DNA of 53,807 nt from assembly GCF_028023555.1 (NCBI RefSeq), contig NZ_JAQIOY010000011.1:1-53807 (forward strand), read 5' to 3'. Each line of letters opens with the position of its first letter. Within the stretch, counting starts at the first letter, position 1. The translations under genes and the position numbers were made by a program. The notes under the pieces were generated by a model. That model was given only the letters and a program-made list of their open reading frames with translations, did no database searches and had not been told where the DNA came from. Origin of the DNA: Thalassococcus_A lentus (GTDB lineage Bacteria > Pseudomonadota > Alphaproteobacteria > Rhodobacterales > Rhodobacteraceae). Below, piece after piece: positions 23,708-32,088 of the stretch.

Positions 23708-24310
23708 ATGCGTATTCTATTGGCAGACGACCACGATCTGGTTCGCGAAACCATCGCAGCGTTCCTCAATGGCGAAGATATTGAGGAAATTCAAACGGTT
23801 GCGACGCTAGACGATGCCGTAGACAGTGTCGAAAAACACGGAAATTTCGATCTGGTTCTACTGGATTACCAAATGCCCGGCATGAATGGGTTGGATGGTT
23901 TGACCCGCATGCAAGAAGTGAACGGCGGCAAGCCGGTTGCGATCTTGTCGGGCACCGCGCCGCGTGAAGTGGCTCAGGCCGCCCTGAAAGCCGGAGCGCA
24001 GGGATTTGTGCCCAAGACACTCCCGGCACGCTCCTTCCTGACGGCCGCTCGGTTTATGGCTGCTGGTGAGGTTTATGCGCCCATCGAAATGTTGCGCGAC
24101 AGAGAAGAGGTCGACGAGAACCCGTTGACGAGTCGCGAACGGGACGTCCTGCGCGGGATCTGTGACGGGAAGTCCAATAAGGAAATTGGGTTCGAGCTGG
24201 GCGTACAGGAAGTTACGGTCAAACTTCACGTGAAAACGCTGAGCCGGAAACTGGAAGCCCGCAACCGGACACACGCCGCCATGATCGGACGGGATCGCAA
24301 CCTGATCTGA
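23708..24310 (+). CDS. LuxR/NarL-family response regulator
   Basis: A 200-residue regulator: receiver 1-120 with acidic D7/D8, acceptor D53 (LLDYQMPGMNG) and K103, then a LuxR-type helix-turn-helix (about 137-195; NPLTSRERDVLRGICDGKSN, EIGFELGVQEVTVKLHVK). It is divergent from the secreted protein and hybrid kinase across a 225-bp gap that should hold both promoters. The HPt domain of that kinase is the likely phosphate donor. Its targets are unknown; the polysaccharide-type genes that follow are on the same strand but 364 bp away. Confidence 0.92.
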   Translation: MRILLADDHDLVRETIAAFLNGEDIEEIQTVATLDDAVDSVEKHGNFDLVLLDYQMPGMNGLDGLTRMQEVNGGKPVAILSGTAPREVAQAALKAGAQGFVPKTLPARSFLTAARFMAAGEVYAPIEMLRDREEVDENPLTSRERDVLRGICDGKSNKEIGFELGVQEVTVKLHVKTLSRKLEARNRTHAAMIGRDRNLI

Positions 24311-24674
24311 AATTGCCTGCGCGGCCTTACCTGTCTTGATCCACGCTCGCTTGTTAAAATTGAAAAAGGCTCAGCCGTTGATGAAGCGGCGAGCCTTGTC
24401 CAAGAGAGCAGGGTTGTGAGCACCCCAGAGATCCATTTGTTATCTTGATGTTATGCGGGCAAGACCCGCTTGCATACCGTTCAGATGGGCAAATTTGATC
24501 CCCTGCGGACAGCGCCGCTATCCTTTCTTGGCACAGCGTTTCCGGATTGATAGCGAAGCATGGTTTCCTCGTGTATTGTTGAACGGATAGCGTGGACATT
24601 TCCCTGTACTTTGTGCCAGCAAGCGCGGGAATTTGGCAGGACGGTCGCAGTGCGTCGTCGCGAAAGGCAATCAG
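24311..24674. other. Gene-free spacer with one hairpin
   Basis: Between the LuxR-type regulator and the epimerase, 364 bp carry no convincing protein-coding frame. The only structure I see is the minus-strand terminator-like hairpin at 24366-24397. The epimerase promoter should lie in its last third. Confidence 0.5.
24366..24397 (-). terminator. Terminator-like hairpin reading on the minus strand
   Basis: On the minus strand AAGGCTCGCCG pairs with CGGCTGAGCCTT (one bulged base, 9-nt loop) and is followed by TTTTTCAATTTT. This is the form of an intrinsic terminator, yet no minus-strand gene precedes it; the next genes on both sides are plus-strand. It could end an unannotated small RNA from 24400-24670 or be bidirectional. 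Confidence 0.45.
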
Positions 24675-25682
24675 ATGCGCAAAGTCTTTATAACCGGGAG
24701 TGCCGGGTTCATCGGGTATCATCTGGCGCAGGTGCTGCTTGATGAAGGGTTTGTTGTACACGGCTACGACGGGATGACGGACTACTACGATGTCAGTCTG
24801 AAACAGCGTCGGCATCAGATGCTGCTGCAAAACCCGAATTTTTCGGCCACCGAAGGTATGCTCGAAGATCGTGACCTGTTTGACCGGGTGGCAGACGCGT
24901 TTGAGCCGGATGTGATTGTGCATCTCGCCGCGCAGGCCGGGGTGCGCTACAGCCTCGAAAACCCGCGGGCCTATGTAGACAGCAACGTGGTCGGGACCTT
25001 CAACGTAATGGAGGCCGCGCGCCGTCATTCAGTGGATCATTTGCTGATGGCGTCCACGTCTTCAGTCTATGGGGCCAACGAACAGATGCCGTTCAGCGAG
25101 ACGGACAAGGCCGACACACAGATTACGATCTACGCGGCCACCAAGAAGGCAACGGAAAGCATGGGGCATGCCTACGCGCATCTGTGGAACCTGCCGACCA
25201 CGATGTTCCGGTTTTTCACGGTCTATGGTCCCTGGGGTCGTCCGGACATGGCCCTGTTCAAATTCGTCAAAGCGATCCGCGAAGGCCGCCCAATCGACAT
25301 ATATAACCATGGTGAGATGTACCGCGATTTCACCTATGTAACCGATCTGGTGCGCGGGATTCGGTTGCTTGTGGATGCTGTTCCGGAACGGCCCGAAGAT
25401 GGTGTTGTGCCAGAAGGTGACAGCCTAAGCCCCGTTGCGCCCTGGCGTGTGGTGAACATCGGCAATTCGGACAAGGTCAAGTTGCTGGACTTTGTGGATG
25501 CCATCGAGGCCAGTCTTGGGCAGGAAGCCATCCGAAACTACATGGACATGCAAAAGGGTGATGTTCCCGCAACCTGGGCAGACGCCCGATTGCTACAAAC
25601 CCTGACGGGATATCGGCCTCAGACGGACGTGCGCACGGGTGTTCAGCAATTTGTCGACTGGTACATCGATTATTACGGTTGA
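24675..25682 (+). CDS. UDP-glucuronate 4-epimerase-like NAD-dependent epimerase
   Basis: A 335-residue short-chain dehydrogenase of the extended type. It has the NAD motif GSAGFIGYH near the start, the catalytic serine region STSSVYG and the YAATKKATE (YxxxK) pair. Length and motifs fit UDP-glucuronate 4-epimerase (CapI/LpsL group), which makes UDP-galacturonate for capsule, EPS or LPS. The start at 24675 is preceded by GAAAGG. No glycosyltransferases are nearby, so it may serve pathways encoded elsewhere. The phosphatase gene follows closely. Confidence 0.85.
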   Translation: MRKVFITGSAGFIGYHLAQVLLDEGFVVHGYDGMTDYYDVSLKQRRHQMLLQNPNFSATEGMLEDRDLFDRVADAFEPDVIVHLAAQAGVRYSLENPRAYVDSNVVGTFNVMEAARRHSVDHLLMASTSSVYGANEQMPFSETDKADTQITIYAATKKATESMGHAYAHLWNLPTTMFRFFTVYGPWGRPDMALFKFVKAIREGRPIDIYNHGEMYRDFTYVTDLVRGIRLLVDAVPERPEDGVVPEGDSLSPVAPWRVVNIGNSDKVKLLDFVDAIEASLGQEAIRNYMDMQKGDVPATWADARLLQTLTGYRPQTDVRTGVQQFVDWYIDYYG

Positions 25683-25753
25683 ATCCGGCCCTGCGGCATC
25701 ATGCAGGGCAGGGGGGTCTTGCCAATTTAGGTGGGTTGCTATCTGGCTTTGGT

Positions 25754-26488
25754 ATGTTTGGTTTAGGCACTGGTAAATCTTTTGCAGACCCTTCTCCTGA
25801 GGCGCCATTTTGGGCGATCGGGGATATCCATGGTCGTGCAGATTTGCTGGAGCAGGCCGAGTCCATCATGCTTCGTGAAGCGCCGGGTATTCCGGCGGTC
25901 TTTGTCGGCGACTATGTGGATCGCGGGCCGGACAGTGCGACTGTCCTGCAACTTCTTTCTTCGGGCAGTGAGGACGGGGATCAACCGATCATTTGCCTGA
26001 TGGGCAACCACGAACAGATGCTGCTGGATTTTCTGGATCATCCAGAACGGTCGGGTCCGCGCTGGTTGCGGAACGGCGGTGTAGCCACGATGCAGAGCTT
26101 TGGCATTTCAGGTGCCGATGCTGCGGCAAGTCCGGATGAACTGGCAGGCCTGGCACATGCTTTGCTGGGTGCGATGGGAACGGATCTCTTGGCGTGGCTG
26201 CGTGCGCGTCCTCTCTTTTGGCAAAGTGGCAATATCGGCGTGGTGCATGCAGGCGCAGACCCTGCCGCCCCACTGGCCGAACAAAAACCAAAAGCCTTGT
26301 TGTTCGGACACCCTGAATTCATACGCAAATCGCGCCGGGACGGGCTCTGGATCCTGCATGGTCATACCATCACGCGCAAACCCAACGCAGAAGCCGGACG
26401 CATCGCAATCGATACCGGCGCCTATGCCACCGGTCGTCTCACCTGTGCGCTGATCCAAGAGGGAAAGCCCAAGTTTTTCCAGACGTGA
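25754..26488 (+). CDS. PPP-family metallophosphatase (serine/threonine or Ap4A type)
   Basis: A calcineurin-like phosphatase of about 244 residues with the three metal motifs GDIHGRADLLE, GDYVDRGPDS and GNHEQML, then HAGADP and GHTITRKP near the end. This is the order in bacterial PPP protein phosphatases and ApaH-like enzymes. The start is uncertain: the ATG at 25754 leaves a short leader, and an upstream TTG at 25679 would overlap the epimerase stop. In roseobacters such genes often lie in exopolysaccharide regions. It ends 20 bp before the convergent monooxygenase gene. Confidence 0.85.
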   Translation: MFGLGTGKSFADPSPEAPFWAIGDIHGRADLLEQAESIMLREAPGIPAVFVGDYVDRGPDSATVLQLLSSGSEDGDQPIICLMGNHEQMLLDFLDHPERSGPRWLRNGGVATMQSFGISGADAAASPDELAGLAHALLGAMGTDLLAWLRARPLFWQSGNIGVVHAGADPAAPLAEQKPKALLFGHPEFIRKSRRDGLWILHGHTITRKPNAEAGRIAIDTGAYATGRLTCALIQEGKPKFFQT

Positions 26489-26508
26489 TCCGGTGTTAGG
26501 CAGAGCCT

Positions 26509-28347
26509 TCAGATTGCTTTGAATACGCCATTCAGCATGCGGCCCAGTGACTCTGTGTCGGTCAGCTCAAAGAGTCCGGCGACGTATTGATCGGGTCGCA
26601 CCAGCACGAGGCAGCCTCTCTCACGATCAATTCCGCGCAGATCAAAGAGGTCTTCGCCTGCCGGGTCCGGGCAAAACACCTTTTCGTAGTCCCGCAGCGC
26701 CAAACGACCCTTGGGCGGGAACAACCGATCCGGCATTTGGGTGATGTCGAGGTTGTGGTGATGGCATTGCAGAACGGCCCGTAGATCGATAACGGCGTCC
26801 AGATCTGCGCCGTTGGGGGTTATTCTTGCCAGAACAGGGTCTAACTCACTGCAAAGCGAATGGAGTTGGCTCAGTTGCTCTTCGGGTTTGCCCTTGGCGG
26901 TAAAGGCGAAAATCACCCAACGGGAATCGGTTTTCTGGACATGGCCCAGATGCAGGGGTTTGCCATCAGCGAGGCGTACAACCGGGGCCGAGTGAAATCG
27001 CATACCAATGGGAAATCCGGTGGCCAGATGCTGCTTGCCGTCTCCGGCTGTCAGTGCAGAAGGGTTATACCGGACCGACACGCCGGCCGTGTAGCGCCCA
27101 TGCTCTATGAAGTACTGTTGGAACCTTGGCGCGCTGTCGCCTTCTTGGGTTTCCGGCGCAGCGCTCATGATGCGGGCCCATTCTTCGTCAAAATCGATCA
27201 GTGTTTGCGCCACGGCCTGACGTTCGTCCGAATAGCTCCGTAACAGTGTCTCATCTGATCGGCCCAACAAAACCGAGACCAGTTTCCAACCCAGATTAAA
27301 GGCGTCCCCCATGGACACATTCATCCCCTGACCCGCCTTGGGGCTGTGGGTGTGGCAGGCATCGCCAGCGATGAACACGCGCGGGTCTTGCCCCTCGGCG
27401 CGGTCGTCAAAGCAGTCGGTCAGGCGCTGGCCGATTTCGTAGACCGACCACCAAGCGACCTCTGCTACATCGATAGAGTAGGGGGCCAGAATACGGTTGG
27501 CGGCCGCGATCAAATCCTCTGCTGTCAGGTCGCGCTGGCTGACCCGTTCGTCCGGACTCAGCTTGTCCATTTCGACATAGAGCCGCACGAGGTATCCGCC
27601 TTCGCGCGGGATCACCAATACAGTGCCTTCGTTTGCCGATTGGATGAGGCTTTTGAACCGAACGTCCGGGAAGTCGGTGTTGCACAGCACATCCATGACG
27701 CCCCACGCCTGATGGGCGCTGTCGCCCTCAAGTGTTCGCCCGATGGCGCGGCGCACGTTGCTGCGCGCGCCGTCGCAGCCAACAACGTATTTCGCGCGCA
27801 TGACCTCACTCTGTCCGTTGTGATCGAGCGTCACGGTGACACCGGATGCGTCCCGTTTCAGATCAACCAGCTGGCGATCGTACAAAGGCTCCAGCCGAGT
27901 TGGAGAATTGCGCATGACATTGAGATACATGTCATGCACGCGTGCCTGATTGAGAATGACATGAGGCATTTCGGACAGGCCATCTTCAACGTCTTGCACC
28001 CGGCCGTTTCGAACGATGGCCGCGGGGTTGTCGGGATCGGGTTTCCAGAAGGTTGCTTCGTTGACCCAATAGGCTTCGCGCTTGACGCTTTCGACAAATC
28101 CAAAGGTCTGAAACATCTCCATCGATCGGCAGGACACGCCATCGGCTTGGCCTTTTTCCATCGGGCCGGATTTGCGTTCCACGATTGCAGTCCGGATGCC
28201 CGGGAAACCAGCCAGATACGCTGCCAGTGTCAATCCGGCCGGTCCGGCACCAACGATAAGTACGTCCAACGGATCGCCGGGGTCTTGGTGCGACGCCGGT
28301 TTCAAATCAGGATCACCGGGGCGAAAGCCGTTATCATGATACTGCAT
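26509..28347 (-). CDS. FAD-dependent phenol/3-hydroxybenzoate hydroxylase-type monooxygenase
   Basis: A 612-residue group A flavin monooxygenase. It has the N-terminal dinucleotide motif VGAGPAGLTLAAYLAG, the GCDGARSNVRR (DG) motif, the FAD motif GDACHTHSPKAGQGMNVSM, and a C-terminal thioredoxin-like domain (about 450-612) as in phenol 2-monooxygenase and 3-hydroxybenzoate 4-hydroxylase (MobA). Such enzymes use NADPH and O2 to add an ortho hydroxyl to a phenol. The start at 28347 has GGAGGA. It is divergent from the amidohydrolase-P450 operon and shares its promoter region. Protocatechuate formation is possible but not shown. Confidence 0.88.
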   Translation of the reverse strand: MQYHDNGFRPGDPDLKPASHQDPGDPLDVLIVGAGPAGLTLAAYLAGFPGIRTAIVERKSGPMEKGQADGVSCRSMEMFQTFGFVESVKREAYWVNEATFWKPDPDNPAAIVRNGRVQDVEDGLSEMPHVILNQARVHDMYLNVMRNSPTRLEPLYDRQLVDLKRDASGVTVTLDHNGQSEVMRAKYVVGCDGARSNVRRAIGRTLEGDSAHQAWGVMDVLCNTDFPDVRFKSLIQSANEGTVLVIPREGGYLVRLYVEMDKLSPDERVSQRDLTAEDLIAAANRILAPYSIDVAEVAWWSVYEIGQRLTDCFDDRAEGQDPRVFIAGDACHTHSPKAGQGMNVSMGDAFNLGWKLVSVLLGRSDETLLRSYSDERQAVAQTLIDFDEEWARIMSAAPETQEGDSAPRFQQYFIEHGRYTAGVSVRYNPSALTAGDGKQHLATGFPIGMRFHSAPVVRLADGKPLHLGHVQKTDSRWVIFAFTAKGKPEEQLSQLHSLCSELDPVLARITPNGADLDAVIDLRAVLQCHHHNLDITQMPDRLFPPKGRLALRDYEKVFCPDPAGEDLFDLRGIDRERGCLVLVRPDQYVAGLFELTDTESLGRMLNGVFKAI

Positions 28348-28395
28348 CTGTTTTTGTCCTCCGGTCTTGGTTTGCCGAGTGCGCAGCAAATTTGT

Positions 28396-28426
28396 TGTAT
28401 AGGATAACGGTTTTTCTGTATAGCAT
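28396..28426. promoter_or_regulatory. Paired TGTATAGSAT operator motifs in the divergent promoter
   Basis: TGTATAGGAT (28396-28405) and TGTATAGCAT (28417-28426) are direct repeats 21 bp apart, two helical turns, in the 128-bp gap between the monooxygenase and the amidohydrolase. The same ten bases occur, inverted, before the GntR gene at 34820-34829. They are the probable operator of that GntR/FCD regulator. TATAGG may also overlap a -10 element. Confidence 0.5.
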
Positions 28427-28475
28427 TCTAAACAGCCCCGGCGCATGGCCAAGGGCAGCATCGGAGGAGAATGCA

Positions 28476-29360
28476 ATGGTTGATTTCAGCGCGGTCAAAG
28501 CCATCGATTTTCACACGCACGCCGAAGAGCCCTGCAACCACGGTCGCGATGACGGCTACAACGAATTTCAGGCAGGCATGGCCGCCTATTTCAAGAATCC
28601 GGCCGGTGCCGAAGGCATGCTGCCCACGGTTCAGGACACCGCAGCCTACTATCGGGAACGCAACATTGCGGCGGTTATCTTCCCAGTCGATGCCGAACGT
28701 GAAACGGGGTTCAAGCGGTATTCAAACGAAGAAGTTGCGCAGATCTGTGCCGAAAATGACGATATCCTGATCCCTTTTGCGTCCATCGATCCGCACAAGG
28801 GCAAGGCGGGCGCGCGGGAAGTGCGGCGGTTGGTGCGTGATTTCGGCGTGCGCGGGTTCAAGTTCCATCCGACAATGCAGGGCTTTTTCCCTAATGACCG
28901 AGAAGCCTGTTACACTGTTCTGGAAGCCTGCGCCGAAGAGGGTGTGATCACCCTGTTCCATACCGGTCAGACTGGTGTTGGTTCTGGTATGCGTGGCGGG
29001 ATGGGAATGCGCCTGAAGTATTCCAACCCGATGCATCTTGATGACGTCGCGGTTGATTTTCCGGACATGCCGATCATCCTCGCGCATCCCAGCTTCCCCT
29101 GGACCGAAGAAGGGCTGGCCGTGTGCCAGCACAAACCGAATGTCTACTATGACATGAGCGGTTGGAGCCCGAAGTATTTCCCGGAAACCTTCATTCGCTA
29201 TGCCAATTCTATCCTGAAGAAAAAAATGCTCTTCGGATCTGACTGGCCTGCAATCACGCCTGACCGCTGGTTGGCTGATTTCGAAGCGGCACCGTTCAAG
29301 GATGAAGTACGGCCTTTGATCCTCAAGGAAAATGCGCTGCGGTTGCTGGGTGAAGCATAG
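28476..29360 (+). CDS. Amidohydrolase-2 family hydrolase or decarboxylase
   Basis: A 294-residue metal-dependent TIM-barrel enzyme. It has the first-strand DFHTHAEE motif, FKFHPTMQGFFP, LFHTGQTG, ILAHPSFPW and the closing FGSDWPAITPD with the catalytic aspartate. The family includes ACMSD, gamma-resorcylate and isovanillate-type decarboxylases, and aryl beta-ketoacyl-CoA hydrolases such as CouO. In this operon a decarboxylase or C-C hydrolase of an aromatic intermediate is likely. The start at 28476 has GGAGGAGA. The P450 gene overlaps its stop by 1 bp. Confidence 0.85.
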   Translation: MVDFSAVKAIDFHTHAEEPCNHGRDDGYNEFQAGMAAYFKNPAGAEGMLPTVQDTAAYYRERNIAAVIFPVDAERETGFKRYSNEEVAQICAENDDILIPFASIDPHKGKAGAREVRRLVRDFGVRGFKFHPTMQGFFPNDREACYTVLEACAEEGVITLFHTGQTGVGSGMRGGMGMRLKYSNPMHLDDVAVDFPDMPIILAHPSFPWTEEGLAVCQHKPNVYYDMSGWSPKYFPETFIRYANSILKKKMLFGSDWPAITPDRWLADFEAAPFKDEVRPLILKENALRLLGEA

Positions 29361-30538
29361 TGGCACGGCCGGTCCCCGTCAGTGATCAGATCACTCTTGA
29401 GGCGCTGGATCGCGATCCCTTTCCGATCTATCGCCGCCTGCGGGCTGACGCGCCCGTGTGCCGGATCAGTCAGGCACGGCGTATCTTTCTGACCAAGGCG
29501 GCCGATACAAAATACGTCAAGGACAACCCTGACATCTTCAGTTCAGACGATCCTGTAACACCCATGAAGCGCGCCTTTTGGGCGCATACCCTCATGCGGA
29601 AGGATGGGGAGGCACACCTGCGCGAACGCATGGCCATGGCTCCGGCTTTTGCCCCGCGCGTCATCCGAGACGAATGGGTCCCTCGCTATCAGCGGATTGC
29701 CGAGGACTACGTTGCGCGCCTGCCCCGTGGAGAGGTGGTGGATCTGTTTCCGGCACTCTCTGGGCCCTATGCCGCGCGGGGGCTGGCAGTGCTCCTAGGC
29801 CTCGAAGAGGCCAGCGACGACGAGATGCAGCGTTGGTCTCAGGCGTTGATCGATGGCGCAGGTAACTTCGGTTGGAAGGATGCCCCATTTGCTCGCTCGG
29901 ATCTGGCTAACGAAGAAATGCACGCTCTTTTTGACCGGCTGCAAGACCGGCACAGGGCAGAGCCGAACAATTCTGCCCTCTCGGTCATGCTGAATGCCGA
30001 CGACCCGATTGAGCAGACCCAGATCTATGCCAATATCAAGATTGCCATCGGCGGGGGCATCAACGAGCCAAGAGATGCGTTGAACACCATTCTGTTCGGA
30101 TTGCTGACAAATCCGGAACAGTTGGAACAGGTCAAGCGTCAGGGAGATTGGGACAAAGCCTTTGAGGAAGGGGTGCGCTGGGTTGCGCCAATCTCGGCCT
30201 CGTCGCGGCTGGTCAAAGAGGATACGGAGATCCGTGGTTGCCTGATTGAAAAGGGCGAGACGGTCATGACCATTCAGGCTAGCGCCAACCGTGACGAAGA
30301 GGTCGTGGAGGATGGAGAGACCTTCAACGTCTACCGTGAAAAGACCCAGCACCAAAGTTTTGGCAACGGGCCGCATTTCTGCCAGGGCACTCATGTGGCG
30401 CGCCGGGCGATTGCACAGATCATGCTGCCAGTGCTGTTTGACCGTTTTCACAATATGACGCTGCCCGACCCGGATGCGGTGATTTGGCGGGGCTTTGGTT
30501 TTCGCGGACCTATCAACCTGCCTGTCCTTTTGAATTGA
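29360..30538 (+). CDS. Cytochrome P450 with unusual I-helix
   Basis: A 392-residue soluble bacterial P450 beginning at GTG. The heme loop is FGNGPHFCQGTHVAR with ligand C341, and the ExxR pair is E270-R273. The I-helix reads IAIGGGINEPRDALN (228-242): the usual acid-threonine oxygen-activating pair is replaced by N-E-P. No ferredoxin or ferredoxin reductase gene is nearby, so electrons must come from elsewhere. It is coupled to the amidohydrolase and precedes an acyl-CoA dehydrogenase. O-demethylation of a methoxyaromatic would release formaldehyde and could feed the formate dehydrogenase; this is speculation. Confidence 0.9.
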   Translation: MARPVPVSDQITLEALDRDPFPIYRRLRADAPVCRISQARRIFLTKAADTKYVKDNPDIFSSDDPVTPMKRAFWAHTLMRKDGEAHLRERMAMAPAFAPRVIRDEWVPRYQRIAEDYVARLPRGEVVDLFPALSGPYAARGLAVLLGLEEASDDEMQRWSQALIDGAGNFGWKDAPFARSDLANEEMHALFDRLQDRHRAEPNNSALSVMLNADDPIEQTQIYANIKIAIGGGINEPRDALNTILFGLLTNPEQLEQVKRQGDWDKAFEEGVRWVAPISASSRLVKEDTEIRGCLIEKGETVMTIQASANRDEEVVEDGETFNVYREKTQHQSFGNGPHFCQGTHVARRAIAQIMLPVLFDRFHNMTLPDPDAVIWRGFGFRGPINLPVLLN

Positions 30539-30543
30539 GCACC

Positions 30544-32088
30544 ATGACCAGCTTCAAAGCCCCCGCCGAAGATATCCTGTTTTCGTTGAACCACGTTGCC
30601 GATGCCGCGCGTCTGGACGAATGGGACGCGGTGATTGCATCGGATATCCTGAACCATTTCGCCCCTTTCGCGGAATCTGTGATCGCGCCGCTGAACGCTG
30701 TTGGGGATGAGCAGGGTGCGCAATTGCAAAACGGTCGCGTCCGGATGCCCGAGGGTTTCGGGAATGCGTTTGCCCAACTTGCTGCAGGCGGATGGCAGGG
30801 GCTGGCTGCGCCAGAAGAATATGGCGGAATGGGGCTGTCGTCGGTCTATGGGGCAGGGGTGTCCGAGATTTTCTCGGGTGCCAACCACGCATTGCAGATG
30901 GTGTGCAATCTGGTACCGGGCGCGATCGCGACTCTGCAGCGATTTGGCTCGCAGAAGCAACAGGACACATGGATTCCGGGTCTGGCGGATGGGTCCGTTT
31001 TGTCGACCATGTGTCTGACGGAACCGGCAGCGGGCTCTGATCTTTCCGCGATCAGAACCACCGCGAAACCGGATCAGGACGGATGGGTGCTGAACGGTGA
31101 AAAGATATTCATTTCGGGTGGGGATCAGGATCTGTCCGATGATATCTTGCACTTGGTGCTGGCACGGAGCGGACCGGCCGACGCCGGTATTGTCGGTTTG
31201 TCGTTGTTCTTGTGCCGCCGCCAGCCCGCGGCTCGGGTTACGCGTCTGGAGGGAAAGCTGGGGCTGCATGCCTCGCCTACCTGTCAGATGCTTTTTGACG
31301 ATGCCAAGGCCGAGTTGGTTGGTGAGGAAGGCGCAGGGCTTAAGGCGATGTTCACGCTTATGAACCACGCGCGGTTGGATGTTGCTTTGCAAGGTGTGGC
31401 CCATGCCGCGCGTGCGGCAGATATCACCGCTAGCTATGCAGCCGAACGAAAGCAGGGCAGGGGGGCTGACGGGGCCACTGCCGTCCTGCACGACCACGCG
31501 GACGTTCGGCGCATGATCGAAACCCAGCGCATGCTAGAGCTTGGCTCAAGGGCGCTTTGCCACATCGCATTGGTTGAGCTGGAATTGGGGAATCGGCCAG
31601 AACTGGTCGAGTTTCTGACACCTCTTTGCAAGGTGCTTGGATCAGAAGCAGGTATTCAGGCCGCCGATCTCGGAATTCAGGTGCTAGGAGGATATGGGTA
31701 CCTCAAGGAATACGGGATCGAGCAGATCTGGCGCGATGCCCGTATCTGCGCGATTTATGAGGGGGCAAATGGCATTCATACGCGAAGCCTTGCCACGCGT
31801 GGGCTGCGGAGTGGTGGCGCTGATGGATTTGAAACGCTGTGCCGGGAACTGGCTGGACATGACGAGCGGGTGCGGCCCACTCTGGCCCGTTGGGCGACCG
31901 TCAAGGACGAGATCGCCGCGGCAAAGGATGCGACCGAACTGGCCCACCGGTTCTATCGGCTGACGGCTGATCTGGCTTTGCGTGCCGTTTGGGCGCGGAT
32001 TGATGCCGTTGCGGATGCGCATTCGGACGCCCGCGTGTTAAAAGCTCTGGCAGCGAAAATCCTGAACACCCAAGAGGTCCTGATGTGA
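30544..32088 (+). CDS. Acyl-CoA dehydrogenase family protein
   Basis: A 514-residue FAD enzyme longer than the usual 380 residues, resembling the AidB/long acyl-CoA dehydrogenase subgroup with an N-terminal extension and a C-terminal helical part. Visible are MCLTEPAAGSDLSAIRT (flavin and substrate loop), EKIFISGGD, and GIQVLGGYGYLKEYGIEQIW with ARICAIYEGANGIHTRSLA near the end. It would introduce an alpha,beta double bond in an acyl-CoA. The start at 30544 lies 5 bp after the P450 stop. It overlaps the next gene by 4 bp. Confidence 0.88.
   Translation: MTSFKAPAEDILFSLNHVADAARLDEWDAVIASDILNHFAPFAESVIAPLNAVGDEQGAQLQNGRVRMPEGFGNAFAQLAAGGWQGLAAPEEYGGMGLSSVYGAGVSEIFSGANHALQMVCNLVPGAIATLQRFGSQKQQDTWIPGLADGSVLSTMCLTEPAAGSDLSAIRTTAKPDQDGWVLNGEKIFISGGDQDLSDDILHLVLARSGPADAGIVGLSLFLCRRQPAARVTRLEGKLGLHASPTCQMLFDDAKAELVGEEGAGLKAMFTLMNHARLDVALQGVAHAARAADITASYAAERKQGRGADGATAVLHDHADVRRMIETQRMLELGSRALCHIALVELELGNRPELVEFLTPLCKVLGSEAGIQAADLGIQVLGGYGYLKEYGIEQIWRDARICAIYEGANGIHTRSLATRGLRSGGADGFETLCRELAGHDERVRPTLARWATVKDEIAAAKDATELAHRFYRLTADLALRAVWARIDAVADAHSDARVLKALAAKILNTQEVLM

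Noticed and set aside
25679..25753. TTG start for the phosphatase overlapping the epimerase stop
   Set aside because: The extra 25 residues are low-complexity glycine-rich sequence without family similarity; the ATG at 25754 is more likely, though not certain.
27346..28407. A 353-codon plus-strand open frame opposite the flavin monooxygenase
   Set aside because: It is a shadow of the monooxygenase, with no homology or ribosome-binding site.
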